Assembly: GCA_037042915.1 (NCBI GenBank)
Contig: CM073196.1
Coordinates: 124,001-188,000, forward strand
Direction: 5' to 3'
From: Auricularia sp. M13
Lineage: Eukaryota > Basidiomycota > Agaricomycetes > Auriculariales > Auriculariaceae
DNA length: 64,000 bases
This document shows positions 1 through 11,979 of this stretch, one piece after another (within the stretch, counting starts at the first letter, position 1; every line of letters begins with the position of its first letter). The position numbers and the translations under genes were made by a program. The notes under the pieces are model-generated. The model was not told the origin of the DNA and did not search any database. It was given only the letters and a program-made list of their open reading frames with translations.

Positions 1-714
1 GGCTGCACATACCAAGAACAGTCAGGAGCTCATGAGCAGATGCTTTGAGATAAGTGCATGAAATGGACAGACCGTCTGGAGGACGCCAGGACACCTGTGC
101 AGCGGGGGTGGCCGGTACTTGAACAATGGGAAGGAGACAAACGGGCAGTGGCGCCAGCTGGGATGGATTTTGTGCAACGTGAGAGCTCTCCGGAGAGGAG
201 GGGAAGATGATGCGGGAATGGCACTATGTCAAGCGAACATGTCTCGCCGAGGTGAGACGACCAGGCGAATTGCGCGGTAAGGTACGCTGCGTAATGCGAA
301 TGCATGAGCTCCCCCTTCTCACAGAGCAGCAGCGATCATAGCTCACCTGCAGAATCTGCTAGGCTGCATGGATACATAATCGTTCGTCGACGACGCAGCT
401 GGCGATGGTGGTGGTGCCAAGATAAGAATCGGGCTTCGCAGTCGCCGGCTTTCGCTCGACCTGGTGTGCCGAACAGTTACCGTTACTGGCTGGCGCAGTT
501 TCTCACGCTGTCTGATGCTACAGTGGCAGACCGCGCTGGCATTTCGCAATGGTATATTCACGCTCGATGCGCATGGAGGCGTGCAGGAAACTGATATGAT
601 AACGTTCTGCACAACACCATAAATGCATTCACTTTCTACGCTCATGCTGACGCCGGGCGCTCGCGAAGTGCGCAGCTAACACAACTGGGAAGTGCAGCGT
701 GAGAAGCGCCGTCC
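1..714. repeat. Left D1 block of the inverted duplication
   Basis: This block matches the reverse complement of about 36890-37660 almost base for base over long runs; for example the stretch around 30-130 recurs around 37530-37640 in opposite orientation. No convincing gene is seen in either copy. It is the outermost visible part of the left duplication arm and continues past the window edge. Similarity stops where the foldback element at 719 is inserted. Confidence 0.8.
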
Positions 715-716
715 AA

Positions 717-1562
717 TATCCTAGGCAGAGTGCACATTTAAAAAAACCTTCAAAAAAAGAGGTCCTCCACACTTTGAGACTGTCATCCAAGCTTTGAGAG
801 TGCTTCATCCAAGAATCAGTCGTCATCCAAACTTGGATGAGTTTCATCCAAAATAAGCGCCCATCATCCCAAATTGGGCGCTGTCATCCCAACTGGGAAA
901 CAGTGTCATCCAAAACTTGAGGTGGTCATCCAAGCTGAAACCCCTGCACTTCCTACTGAGATTCACTGGGATCCCAGCCTTGGGTGATTCAGTGGTTATA
1001 TAAGCAGCCCTGTGAATTCCGGACTTAAATCCCCTGGGTCCGATGTCCGGATACTTCCGGATACTTCCGGGTTCTTGGTTGGCATTTAATTGACCTTAGA
1101 ATGATCCATTTTTGACTAAAACTTGGGATAAATAAATTAATCTGCTATTCTGTGCTGTTTCAACCAGATTTCACAGTTCTCAGAGTATCCAATATTCAGG
1201 CTCCAAATCCGGAAGTATCCGGAGGTATCCGGACATCGGACCCAGGGGATTTAAGTCCGGAATTCACAGGACTGCTTATATAACCACTGAATCACCCAAG
1301 GCTGGGATCCCAGTGAATCTCAGTGGGAAGTAGAGGGGTCTCAGCTGGGATGACCACCTCAAGTTTTGGATGACACTGTTTCCCAGTTTGGATGACAGCG
1401 CCCGATTTGGGATGATGGGCGCTTATTTTGGATGAAACTCATCCAAGTTTGGATGACGACAAATTCTTGGATGAGACTCTCTCAAAGCTTGGATGACAGT
1501 CTCAAAGTGTGGAGGACCTCTTTTTTTGAAGGTTTTTTTAAATGTGCACTCTGCCTAGGATA
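717..1562. mobile_element. Foldback MITE-like element with TA target duplication
   Basis: The element spans 719-1560 (842 bp) and is flanked by TA at 717-718 and 1561-1562. Its two arms, about 719-1070 and 1208-1560, are near-perfect inverted copies starting TCCTAGGCAGAG, around a spacer of about 140 bp. Each arm holds a ladder of short TCATCCAA / TTGGATGA motifs, so the arms also contain smaller inverted pairs. There is no coding capacity. The TA duplication suggests mobilisation by a Tc1/mariner-type transposase, which is inference. It sits exactly where the D1 similarity breaks, so it probably inserted after the segment was duplicated. Confidence 0.85.
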
Positions 1563-2098
1563 GTCCAATCACAGCGAGAGACCGGGCCGTCTCGCACTGG
1601 CCAGTACTCAATCAAAGCCGTAGATCTGTGAGAAAAGCGCTAGGGAGAGAGCTCTGCGAGTAGGACACATCAGGAAAACGCGTTTTTCTTAATATTGCGG
1701 CCTAAGTAAACTGTAGTGGCTCGCGCGCTGATGCTCGCTGCCACAGCCCGTCTCATTCGGGTTGGTGGCTTCCGAGCAACTCTACTTACATCTCGGGTCT
1801 CCGGGTGCGTCAGAAACCTCGCCTACAGCAATCCCGTAGCGTAGAAAGCTGTAAGCTGTCGCTGACGAGCTGCAAGCAACTTCCATCCATCCAATCTTCC
1901 CGGATTCTTTGACTGTACAAGGTTGGATGTAAGGAAGAAGGGACTAGCGAAGATACATAAATAGCCCTTAATCATCATTCCGGATCACAAGCCCGAAAAT
2001 GATATATGCGGCAAACGCCGCATTTTCATCTTGATGCTCACCGACTCTCTGAACCCTCATACTAGAAGCCTCGTATCATCGCCGCACTCTATCCGGGC
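1563..2098. other. Upstream region of AAA gene copy 1, no gene seen
   Basis: No coding region is seen. From about 1970 to 2098 the sequence matches the reverse complement of about 34323-34450, so the duplication includes the proximal promoter and 5' leader of the AAA gene. The stretch 1563-1970 has no partner that I recognise in the right arm. Confidence 0.6.
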
Positions 2099-5000
2099 AT
2101 GTCTCTGGCGGCTATGAAAGGCCTCTCTGTCCCAGATCCCTCCGGCACCATTCAGCTCCCGACCGCGTTGGTCGAAAAATGCTTCATCCCCTACGTCCGC
2201 AACGTCGCGCCCTCTCTGAACGGGCACCCTGTTGTCGTAGATGACCCTGAGTCTAAAGAAACCGCGACGAATAATGCGCTTCTGCTGCCGCCCGTCCTAA
2301 TCGACCTTGCGCAGCGTGTGCTGAAGGCTGAAATCGACCAGCCAAAGGACAAGACGACGATGCGCATTACCGCGCTTTGCACGCCCCAGCTTGACTCGCC
2401 TCTTGCTGTAGATGCTGCTGTGCGGCACCTTGCACACCACTTCAAGGCGGATGTCATTATCCTCGACGCGGAAGACCTTGCCGACGGCGAGAACGGCGTT
2501 CTTGGAGTTGGTGCGCTGTATAGCCCGCCGGTCTTTGCTGGAATATGCATTGATCCTTCTGCAGAGTTCTCTCGTGCTCTATGGACGCTGTACTCGAGAC
2601 ACTACGAACTGAAAGCCGACGATGATGCTCTGGGTTCTGCTGAGCGCGTCGCGGGGTTAGCAAACGAAGCCTTATCGCGATGTAAAGGCGCTCTCGAAGA
2701 CGCCAGGCGCGCTACAATCCATCATCGTCAAAACTCTATCTCGGTGCGCAGTGCCAACTGCATCGCATTTGTGTCTGAGTAGACCATGTAGACCCGCGTT
2801 GACCATCCCGTACACGAAGCCGCTTCAGCCGGCGTGGACAGTGAAGAACCGTGCACGACCGACGACGATCCGGCGCCCGACGCGCCTGCTGAACACGCAG
2901 TTCCTCCCGATTCCCCTGCTTCACATCCAGTCGAGGCGCCTGTAGAAGACGATGACAATTTGCATTTGCGCAGCCTCGAACAAGACGTCGAGGACGCCGA
3001 ACGATCTGTGCAATTCGCACTCCAGGCGCTCGCAGACCTGAAGGCTCAGCACGCCGTGCGCGCGCGCCACCGCGCAGTCTACTACGCAACCGCGCTCAAC
3101 TGGCTGCGCAGATTTCTGCGCGGCGGCGGCTCGCCGTTCCGCCGGCGCTTCCTGTACCTGCGCAACTTCGGCGCCATGGCGTCCGTCTTCACGCCGCTCA
3201 TCAGCCCGCTCCTCAGCGCCCTCGATGACCCCAGTCTGAAATTACCCACGATCGTGCTTGCCGGCGTCGGTCATGTACGACTGCTCGACTGGGTAGACGG
3301 CGCGAACGACGTGGATAATGCACACGCCAAGGCGCATCACGACGAGTTCTTGCAGGCATTCGACTCGAACGCGACGCTTCTGGCGCACGTCAAGGCGAAG
3401 TACGCGCCGGAGTGGCGCCAGACTGAATCGCCCGACGGCCGCGCGTCCTCGCTCGCCGACTTGTTCTCCCGCGCCATCCTCGACCAACATGCCGCCGGAC
3501 ACTGGCGGCTGCGCCCTCGCGGCCATTCCGAGGATCTGCAAGTGGACTCCGAGTCTGTTGACCATTTTCAGATATGCAACGCGCTGGCTCTCGCGCTCGA
3601 GTCCGACGACAGTGTGGACTTGACAGAATCTGAGCAAGACGTCCTGGCGCGCCGGGTACTTGCGTACCATGTTCCGGATCTGCATGCCGCGTTAGGTGAC
3701 GGCCATGACCGTCAATGGTTCGCTACTCCTGCAGAGATCGTAGACCAGTGGATGGCGCTCCTCGCGAAGGCCAAGTCAAAAGGCCTGTATTATCATCACG
3801 ATGAACAATTCCACGCTGACTTTGCATCTTTTCAGATTCCAAGAAGGCTCCACCAACTTCAACAGCAACTCTTCTCTGCCAGGTACTGCACACACGCGCG
3901 CAACTCACCGCGATCGCCGGTCGGCTCGCCTCGTGGCTTCCTCCATGGGTAACGCAGCCCATCAAGACATCCCACGTCTTTGCGGCGCTCGACAAGAGCG
4001 ACGCGGCGCTGGCAGAGCTGCAGCGCTCGCTGAGCAGGGCGCGCGACGGCCCGGGGAAGAAGGCCGCGAATTTGAGCGCTCTATCCGCTGCAGAACGCGT
4101 GCGGAACGCGAAAGATCTTGATGAGTACGAGACGCGTTTATTGGGCGCTATCGTCGACCCAGGTGAGATGTCCGGTGCAGCGCGCCTACTGTTGAGCTGA
4201 TTCGGCATTCTACTCGTGCAGCCACAATTAGTACGACCTACGAGGACGTCTGCATCCAACCGCACATCGTGGAGACGCTGAGATCAGTTGTGTCCCTGCC
4301 GCTGCTGTACGCCGATGCGTATAGCACTGGCATTCTGGGCAGGGAGTCTATGGCCGGCGTTCTGCTGTACGGTCCACCTGTGCGTACTTTTCTTCCTGCA
4401 CGCATTCTTGCTCTAATATTTATCGTTGTGCAGGGTACGGGCAAGACGATGCTATGCCGCGCGCTGGCCAAGGAGAGCGGCGCAAACATGCTGCAGATCC
4501 AGGCGAGCACAATCCGCTCCACATGGCACTCTGAAGATGAGAAACTCATCCATGCGACCTTCGTGCGTACATTACTGCATCTCTTGCTGTCTTCTATAGC
4601 TAATCATTAGTTCTCGCCCTGCAGACGCTCGCGCGACGCCTCGGACCATGCGTCATATTCATCGACGAGATCGACGCGCTCTTTGGCAGCCGCGCACACA
4701 GTGGGCAGGTTCACCGTGCCACGCTGACCGAGTTTCTCCAGGTGCACTGCGGTGGTAATTCTCCGCTAGTGATATCTCATTGACATCTGTTTGCAGGAAA
4801 TGGATGGACTAAAGTCGGCTTCTGAGAACAAGGCGAGCAAAGTCGTGATCGTCGGCGCGACAAACCGGCCGCAAGACCTGGACGATGCCGTCCTGCGCCG
4901 TCTCCCGCGCCGCGTGATGGTCGACCTTCCAGGCAGCGCCGAGCGCGAGAGTGCGTCCGCTCTCTTCACCGCTATGTCATTCGGGCCTTTACCTGATGCA

Positions 5001-5327
5001 TTCGCAGAAATTATCAAGCACTATCTCGCAGGCGAAACGACCGACGAGACGGTCGACATACCCGCGCTGGCCTCACGCACAGAGTCATACTCCGGCTCGG
5101 ACCTCAAGCACCTCGTATTCTCCGCTGCTCTTGCGGCGTTCAAGGATACCATTCCCGACATCTGGACCCGCGGCGCAAACACTGTCAATGGCAAAGAACC
5201 GATGCCCCAGCGTGTTCTCAGCGCGCGTCACTTTGAACAGGCGTTAACGGAGGTTTCCGCGAGCGCCAATGCGCAGTCCGAGAGCATTGAGGAGCTGCGT
5301 AGCTGGGGTGGCGTGTCGGGATCTTGA
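2099..5327 (+). CDS. AAA ATPase of the Msp1/spastin/Vps4-like clade, intact copy
   Basis: Seven exons: 2099-2743, 2792-3782, 3836-4162, 4222-4379, 4434-4562, 4625-4741, 4797-5327. Together they give 965 residues without interruption. A C-terminal AAA module carries Walker A GPPGTGKT (about 705-712), Walker B FIDEID (about 762-767), sensor-1 ATNRP (about 810-814) and the arginine-finger segment RRLPRR. The long N-terminal half (about 650 residues) has no motif I can assign, but this layout is common among uncharacterised agaricomycete AAA proteins. The family remodels or extracts proteins by ATP-driven threading; substrate and location cannot be read here. Intron 2 has a GC donor (AAG|GC) where the second copy has GT. 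Intron 1 (48 nt) is inferred from the mirrored copy: without it a stop follows codon 227. The downstream neighbour FBX-1 is convergent. Confidence 0.85.
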
Positions 5328-5445
5328 GCTCAATGGAATCATGGCTTCAAATGACCGTTGAAGAACGCAACGGCTTTTCGTGAGCATCAGATTATGAACT
5401 ACATTTCGGGCCATGATGTATCTATGTCGCAACACCGGGGGGCTA

Positions 5446-6532
5446 CTACCGCTGGCGGCGTTGTTCTACTTTACAGGTAAAGCCGATACGACGAGCATGG
5501 CAGGAAGTCAGGAGGGTTGGAAAACTTGGCATGACTTCCTGATCAGAGTAAGCTGCTAACGATAGGAAGAAGCTTCGGAGCCGTCGCAATCCTGGATGCT
5601 TCAAAGCCTCGCCAAGTGCGTGGTCAATGCTGGCCCACACGCATGCTGCGCCACCAAGATTAATGACGATCGTGAAGCTCAGGAGTGACTCCGCGAGGTT
5701 AGACAGGAGGTGGTTCAGCCCATCGACCACCCTGTTCCGAGTTGTACAGAAGTACAAGTGCCTGAGGTTAGTGCAGCGGGAGACAATGACGCCGTAGTCG
5801 CGGAAGAGCAGTGAAGCTCGATCGGAGACTACGATTGCGAGCCGTCGCACACGAGACAAGTCGGCGTTCGAATATATGAGCTCTGTAGTACCACGCCCGT
5901 CGGTTAGACACATAGCAAATGTCACAGGCACCGCGTTGCCAACAGTCGATGTGAAAGGCGCTGTCCAACTAGCCGTTGAGGCCCCATCGCAATTGCGATA
6001 ATGATACCGCTGTAGCACGTATGGAGATCGCGGCAAGGTGTCGGGATATTCTACTGGATGTAGTGTGAAGTTGTCCAGATTGAGATATGCGAGATGCGGC
6101 GTATGCTGTAATTGTTCGAGTAAGGCCCGGGCAGGATGAGACACCTCAATACGAGACGCAAGAGATAGATTTCTCAGCTTGAATTCCGTGCGCTCAAAGA
6201 TATTCCTTTCGCAATCGCCAAAGTTGTCATTGGAAGTAGCTCGCCTGAAGCCGTCGAACCCGCGTATCACGAGGTCGCGCATATTCGGATAAACGCGTAG
6301 GAAGTCGTTCTCAATGTCGAGCAGTACACACTTCTCGTGTTGTGGGACAATGTTGAGGTATAGCGACTTGACGCCGTGCCACAAGGCAGCTCTGGCGGCA
6401 AGGTCGCGGAGGACGGCCAGGGCTTCGTCGGGATGACCACGGATTGGGACTGTTATGGGATTCAACTAATTGCATTAAGCAAGGCTCTTAGCTGAAGGTA
6501 ATCGCCATACTTACCGTTGGTGGGCGTGCCAT
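5446..6532 (-). CDS. F-box/LRR-like family protein FBX-1
   Basis: Two exons: an 18-nt first exon (6515-6532, MARPPT), a 49-nt intron starting GTAAGT, and exon 2 at 5446-6465, giving 345 residues. The protein has regularly spaced leucine-rich segments (RNLSL, LAYLNLDNF, VRRLAIVV, LRHLYF, LRRLRSFFL) and ends near a conserved ARRIxFxC motif. That layout is typical of leucine-rich repeat regions of basidiomycete F-box proteins, but I see no F-box itself, so the F-box link is inference. Three paralogues lie in this window (28961, 35290, 40320); two share the 18-nt first exon. By eye, identity to FBX-2 and FBX-3 is only about a third. It is convergent with the AAA gene and upstream of SSP1 on the same strand order. 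Confidence 0.75.
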
Positions 6533-7014
6533 CTTCGAAGTTAGAGGGTAAGATGGCTTGCACCCGAAACTCCGACCACCTCTTTTTCCGCGAACTCCAT
6601 TGTTCGTTTTTCGCGGCGCGTTTTCTCTTTGTCTGTACGGATCTAAGGCTTCGCGCGCTACGGTCACATCCGCCCTTTTTGTACCCCTCATAGCGACGCG
6701 TCCAACCGCCCCGTCGCCCTGTTTGCTTTCAGATTGACGATCACGGACTCTGGTGCCCTGTGCTCCGCGCTGCGTGAGCTGCTACAGAAATCACCTGTCT
6801 TTGTCTTATTTAACTCCTCTATACGCGTTTTTGGCCATGCTCGTCCATACCTAGCGCTCAGCTGCCAGCAGACACCACTATTTTCGAATCGAACATCTGC
6901 CCAAGTTACAACACCGCGGCTCCCAGATCAGCGTGTCAGGAATTCTGCCATTACTCTTCCCAATTCCGACCTTGTCGCTGGCTTTATCACACTTCACGTG
7001 CTTCCGCGCGACCG
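6533..7014. other. Intergenic, FBX-1 promoter side
   Basis: About 480 bp between the FBX-1 start and the SSP1 stop. No coding region is recognised. Short T/C-rich stretches are present, as expected for a fungal promoter on the minus strand. Confidence 0.5.
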
Positions 7015-7179
7015 TTACTTCTGGCTGCCCCAACACCAGCAACACATGTCGAGCTGCTTTACCCCCACCTTCGCTGCTTCTCCGCGCTTGCAGAGCCCCG
7101 GCCATCCTTCTGCAGGAATCGGCGAAGCCATTGCACCAGTGGCACAGAGGACGAATGCGATGAACAGCGCGCGGGCCAT
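7015..7179 (-). CDS. Small secreted cysteine peptide SSP1 (54 aa)
   Basis: Single-exon frame of 54 codons. Residues 1-19 form a signal peptide (MAR, hydrophobic core ALFIAFVLCATGA, small residues MAS before PIPA). The mature part has WPG-x-C, an AxKV segment and a C-terminal CC-x-C motif, so four cysteines in a C-x15-CC-x-C spacing. SSP2 at 39691-39855 has the same length, the same signal layout and the same WPG...AxKV...CCxC order. A TATA box lies about 73 nt upstream of the ATG. The gene sits next to FBX-1, as SSP2 sits next to FBX-3. Function is unknown; a secreted peptide or effector-like role is inference. A longer in-frame upstream start would bury the signal peptide and was rejected. 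Confidence 0.65.
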   Translation of the reverse strand: MARALFIAFVLCATGAMASPIPAEGWPGLCKRGEAAKVGVKQLDMCCWCWGSQK

Positions 7180-7251
7180 GTGAGCGGTTGTGTAGTCGTG
7201 GGCGACTCGAAATCTTGGGTCTTTTCGAGCTCTGCACGACGTGCTGCGGTC

Positions 7252-7257
7252 TATATA
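7252..7257 (-). promoter_or_regulatory. TATA box of SSP1
   Basis: Reads TATATA followed by G on the minus strand, 73-78 nt before the SSP1 start codon. SSP2 has a TATA-like element at a comparable distance. Confidence 0.5.
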
Positions 7258-8029
7258 CACGCCAGACGGTCGTGCTTCTCTCGCACTAGCTCTGCCGAGT
7301 AGGCACGATCTTCTCACACGGTCGGCTAATTACGATGTGCGCCTTTTATAACGCCCAAGTCTGTCTCTACGTCCGCGGCCATGCCTGAGGGAACTGATGC
7401 TGCCAACGATGGACAAGCGGGAAATAAGGCTAGTCATCCACATAGGAGGATGACTTGTGCTTGATGTTCGTACGCCGGCAAGGCATCTTTATATTGCGGT
7501 GCAGTTGCAGCTGATCGCCGTTCTTCTCTCTCCAGCGAGACGCATGCTCCTCTGGGAACGATGGCGATCTTCTCTCGGCTGCAGCCTGGCAGCATTGCTG
7601 CACTTTCTGCTGCTTTCGCGCAGTCATCAAGCAACCTGACGTGCGTTTGACTTGCTCTGACCCGACTCTGTTCCCTCTCGCCTGATACGCCGAGTAGTCC
7701 CGTTCGCACGCTCGTTCATCCCAGTTTCCACAGACGGCTTGTGATACACACGGCGACGTAAATTTCACTAGACCATGAGACGCGGAGGTCGCACTCTGGC
7801 TGCAGGTTTCTAAGGCGCAGTCGGAGAAATCAGCAAGCTCTCAAAGCATCCTTACTTTTTCAAGCCTTGTATGGGCGTAACAGTACTTCCACCGTTCGAC
7901 GATTTGCTGCAGATCTCCGTCTGCACGGACCTCTAGCCATCGGTCAGTCGACACGGAGAGTCCGCAGACTTCCTTGTGCTGACAAAGATCGTGTCTTCAA
8001 GCATCAGGTCACGCTCGGCGGGAGCGCAC
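7258..8029. other. Intergenic, no gene recognised
   Basis: Several short frames occur on both strands but none shows a domain, a signal peptide or a conserved partner elsewhere in the window. I regard this as non-coding. Confidence 0.4.
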
Positions 8030-8430
8030 GCCCGATCGGCCATTCCTTCCATCCACACCGTGATCCCATCCTATCAACCACTGTCACGCAATTTCCGAAG
8101 TCGAAGACTGCCTTAAAAAGAAGGGTGGGCCCAGTGGAACGGTACGCAGTTCATTTCCGCTTTCTGAGTCTGCAGACGGTGCGCTGTGGCGGGAGCATGC
8201 GGCCGACTTGAACTCGAGGGGCGATGATGGGAGGGTGGGAGGCGCAGCATGCTCTCCTTGTCATACGAAGCTGCAAGGTGTCTCGCCGGCACCCCAGACC
8301 CTCGCGAAGGGAGGGCCCATCTGATCGCGACAGCAGCGGCGGTCTGGTGCCGCGGCGTCGCCATTGTGCACATTGCTCCCGCCACAAGAGCATTACGTGA
8401 TGCCCGCGTGCTGTGCTATTGTGACCTCCG
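8030..8430 (-). repeat. Repeat R, left copy
   Basis: About 400 bp that match 27597-27995 in opposite orientation with few gaps. Landmarks on the minus strand are a GAGGTCACAAT start, GCAATGTGCACAATGGCGACG, and TACCGTTCCACTGGGCCCACC followed by TTCTTTTTAAGG. Part of it recurs at 38975-39170 and the last section at about 25480-25640. It has no coding signal. It is the inner boundary of the left arm of the inverted duplication. Confidence 0.8.
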
Positions 8431-11400
8431 CTGCCCGCACCCGCAGGCCCACACACACCCACCCACACACATGCTTCTTCGTCGGTGCAAAGGGGCCGAC
8501 GTGTTTGGGGTGCGCTATTTTGCAGTGGACGTGAGTACGCTGGTCGGCGTGCTCATTCCCAACTGGGCAGCCGGCTATTGTATTCCAGGGTGCACACGGC
8601 GCGGGATCGCTTTCGATGCCGCAGCAGGACCCTCTTTGTCAAGATGGATATGGCCCCGAGACTGCCCCTTGTTGCGTGGTCCCTTGTACGCTCGATTTCA
8701 TTGCAGGGCTTCGGCGGTCGGCCCGGACGTCGCACCGATCAGCTAACGACTGGGCTCGCACCGTGACGCCCAGCGTTCATTTCGGACTGCCAGCAGGGCC
8801 CTCATGAAGCTACGGAGCTCGCGGCGTGGTCTTCTGACCAACGATATAGAATCGCGGGATGAAATTCAGCATGTGGCCCGGTGCTCGAGGTGCAATCGAT
8901 AATCCGACCCTGACGAAGTCAGATTCGAGATACAGAGCGGCATGAAGTCATGCCGTCCCGCGCTGCACTTGCGCAGAGCAAGAAACCTCCAGCTCGAGAG
9001 GTCCGATGTGCCGTATAAGGTGCGAAGTTCTCCTTGATCCACGCGCATGCTCGTTCGCTGCTCAATACAAGTGAGACAGATCAGGCGTTCGCAGATCCGT
9101 CCGTCAGCGCTTCACCATCTGACGTTTGCGTTGGCAGGGCTTTCGGCCGATATGGAAGGTGCAACCCGGTGAGCCGGCGGCGCGGGGTATTAGGGGCCGT
9201 ATTCAATGATTATTTTGTGCCACCGGTGGCACCATTGACTGGCCCCCCGTCCGTTGACGGTGTTGCTTGATACTGTATGGGATGTTACAACTCATATGCT
9301 GTCTGGTCAGGATCACGCGCTCGCGCTCGACGCTAAATCTCCTCGGAGCATGAGAGTTATAAACCAGTTAGCGATCAGGTGCATTGGTCTCGGACTCAGA
9401 GCAACGCGAGCCTGCCTGACCTATCGGTAAAAGTACGCGAGCAAAGCAGAGCTAGCTTCATAGTTGAGAGCACGAGACTCTGCAAATGCCCGAAATACAG
9501 GCGCTCCTGCAAACGCGGAGCGCCGCGTAGCAGGAGAGCGCCTTCCTTATTGGGCTGATCCGCTCTGCCGTTGAATGTATGGACCATTGTGCACTGTTCC
9601 CGCCAATGGGAAAGCTCGCGCCGGCTGAAACGAAAGATAATCGTACCTAGGAATTCGCAGAATGCAAGCGCTGCTGTCCTCCAGTGCTGAGCTAGCGAGC
9701 TGTGCTGACTGAAAGAGGACTGGATGCTCGACGCATCCGTTACATTAAGAGTCACTCAGAATTCGCCATGTAGGCAAGAGCTCGCTGTTTCCTCAGTATT
9801 CAAATTGTATCCCCAAGTTGCTCGTGTGCATTGAAAGTAACTCTGCATGCTTCATAGCCGTGGGAAGTAATGCGGACCCAGAGCCACGGCAAGAGCACGC
9901 TACTCCATAGCGCCTTTGCTTCGGACACGCGCCCTCCCCTCCCGCTCCTTTTCCTGCCGAGGAGACGCGCCAGGAAGTCTTACCGAACGAGGACGCAGCG
10001 GGGCGTGCGCTGCGACATCCCGCACGTGATTCGCGCGTGCGCTTAGGGTCAATGCACGCGCTCCATCATTGCCATTGTGACCACTGCTCCCTTCCCCTCC
10101 CTACTGCAGGACTTCGTCCCTGAGGTCCAGATCTTCCTGAATGAATGGCTGAACTGTTTCTGTAGACTTCCGCCGGCCTGAGAATCAAAATTTCGAGGGA
10201 TTTCACATTCAATCGACGTCTCTGAAGACGTACTATTCCAGGATAGTAAACTTGACTTGTGGTTGGGGAATGGGAAATTCGATGTTCATTTACCACTGGC
10301 AAATTCCAATCTGAGGTCGGCTTGAGCTGAACGGCCGGGTCCGTCCCTGTCAAGCCTGCGCTCGGAGCGCTAGTGAGTGCGTTTTGGGGGCCATAATATT
10401 GTCAATTGCGCTCAGCAGTGCACTGTGGCATGCACGAACTTAGGAACAGCAGCGTCGATCGGCATCCCGTTCCCATTTCCGAGTCCCCACTCCCTATCGC
10501 GAACTCCCACGCCTTCCATTCACCCGCACCGCGCCATACCGTACGCAAACAAACAAACAAACACCCCAGCCCAATCTCAACGAGCACAATAGAGAACCAT
10601 TGCAGCGATCAAGTTGCGCTGATGCGCCCCTTCGAACGCCGGACGATCAGCTGTGCACAATAGGCCCACGAGTGCGGATGTGTGTAGGTGTTGGAGGTTC
10701 TCACGCAGCCTGGAATGCGTCGCAAAAGATTGTCTACGGGAAGATTGAGCCTCGTGGGAAGATTCAATAGTAGTGTGCTGCAGTGAACGCCACTTGCACC
10801 GCGCTCAGATTTGGAGCTGAGATTGAGATTGCAGCTGAGATTGAGATACGCTGTAGACTCTGTAGCACGGTGGCACCTCCCACTCGCAGCCAAAACCCAA
10901 ATCCTAACGCAGGAGTGTAGACTGCTCCAACGTAGCAAATCATTATGATTCTCATTCTCACCTCAATTTCCCTCAATCAAATTCCAACATTCGCCGTCTC
11001 GCCTATCACAATCACTCCGCACCTCAACATCGACTGACCGCGACGAGCAGTGCACAATAAGAATCCATTTCTGTCCGCCAGCATGCCCAGCTCGCGGTAC
11101 CGAGGCCATGAGGTACAGTATTACAGCGCCGTCGATGATCAACAGCGGCAACGACAGCTGGGACCGTGACAGCGATAGCCGAGGTGCACAATAGGGATTT
11201 TCTCCCCGTTCGCCCTGACAGCGCACACACCTGCTTGAGAGTCGGCCGACGCGCCACATGCTGAGCAGTGAGATCGACTCACGCGGTCCCGTAGCGCAGC
11301 GCAGCATGGAGGCCCGACAGACCGCTCGCGCCATATGCCAACTGCAGCTGAGAGATCGACTGACTCACGCGGTACCTCAGCAGGGAGCTGTGTACTCATT

Positions 11401-11453
11401 TGTGGGAGCCGGGACTATTTTTCCGTGGGCGGAATGTGGCAACGCACCGACTC
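8431..11453. other. Gene-poor region, no gene recognised
   Basis: Three kilobases without a convincing coding region. There is a CA-rich microsatellite at about 8448-8472 and several copies of a GTGCACAATA-like motif (near 9585, 10652, 11050, 11184, in either orientation). Frames of up to about 160 codons exist but are arginine/proline-rich GC shadows with no domain. Confidence 0.4.
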
Positions 11454-11508
11454 ACACCGGGGGCAAAGAATAGATTGTTGAACTTTCAACAATGCAAGGA
11501 TGTTGAAC
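11454..11508 (+). repeat. 55-bp inverted repeat A, left copy
   Basis: Starts ACACCGGGGGCAAAGAATA and contains the palindrome TTGTTGAACTTTCAACAA. It matches the reverse complement of 19848-19902 with about five differences. No matching target duplication is visible just outside the pair. Confidence 0.75.
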
Positions 11509-11979
11509 ATGCTGCGCCCATGCCTTCGGGCCGGTTTACTCCCGGAGGCCGTGCCCGAAGGCGGTTCCGGCCCTCCTGCTCGGCAATGTGCTCTGTTTCT
11601 TGCGTTTTAGTCAGGTTACATATCTTGTCCTATTGCCCTCGCTGCTTGGAATGTTGGAGTTCCAGCTATGAGCACAAACAGTGTGGTACTGGCTCTGTGG
11701 AGCTCATCATTCATCCACCATACTACCGACGTCGCCCACAAATATCCAGCACTTGAACCCACTAAGGAACGCGCAGGCGACATGCAGGACACTCTAGCAA
11801 CCTATACTTTACCCTCAATGGCTCCAGGAGTCGTGCTCGGAGTGCTGCAGTGCGTCGCATGTGATGTCATGCTCTTCCTCCCCCTGTTCACAATGTTCGG
11901 GGCTTGCCTCACAGCTCACACCATCATCTTATGTGCCAGATACTGTCAATAAGGCATCATGTGTGCAACGTGCTATGCC
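11509..11979. other. Spacer between repeat A and the tandem array
   Basis: No gene. A small hairpin (GCCTTCGGGC ... GCCCGAAGGC) lies at about 11521-11563. Confidence 0.4.

Noticed and set aside
5446-6532. F-box domain in FBX-1 to FBX-4
   Set aside because: I looked for an LPxEIL...I-type F-box near each N-terminus and did not see one; the name reflects only the leucine-rich part.
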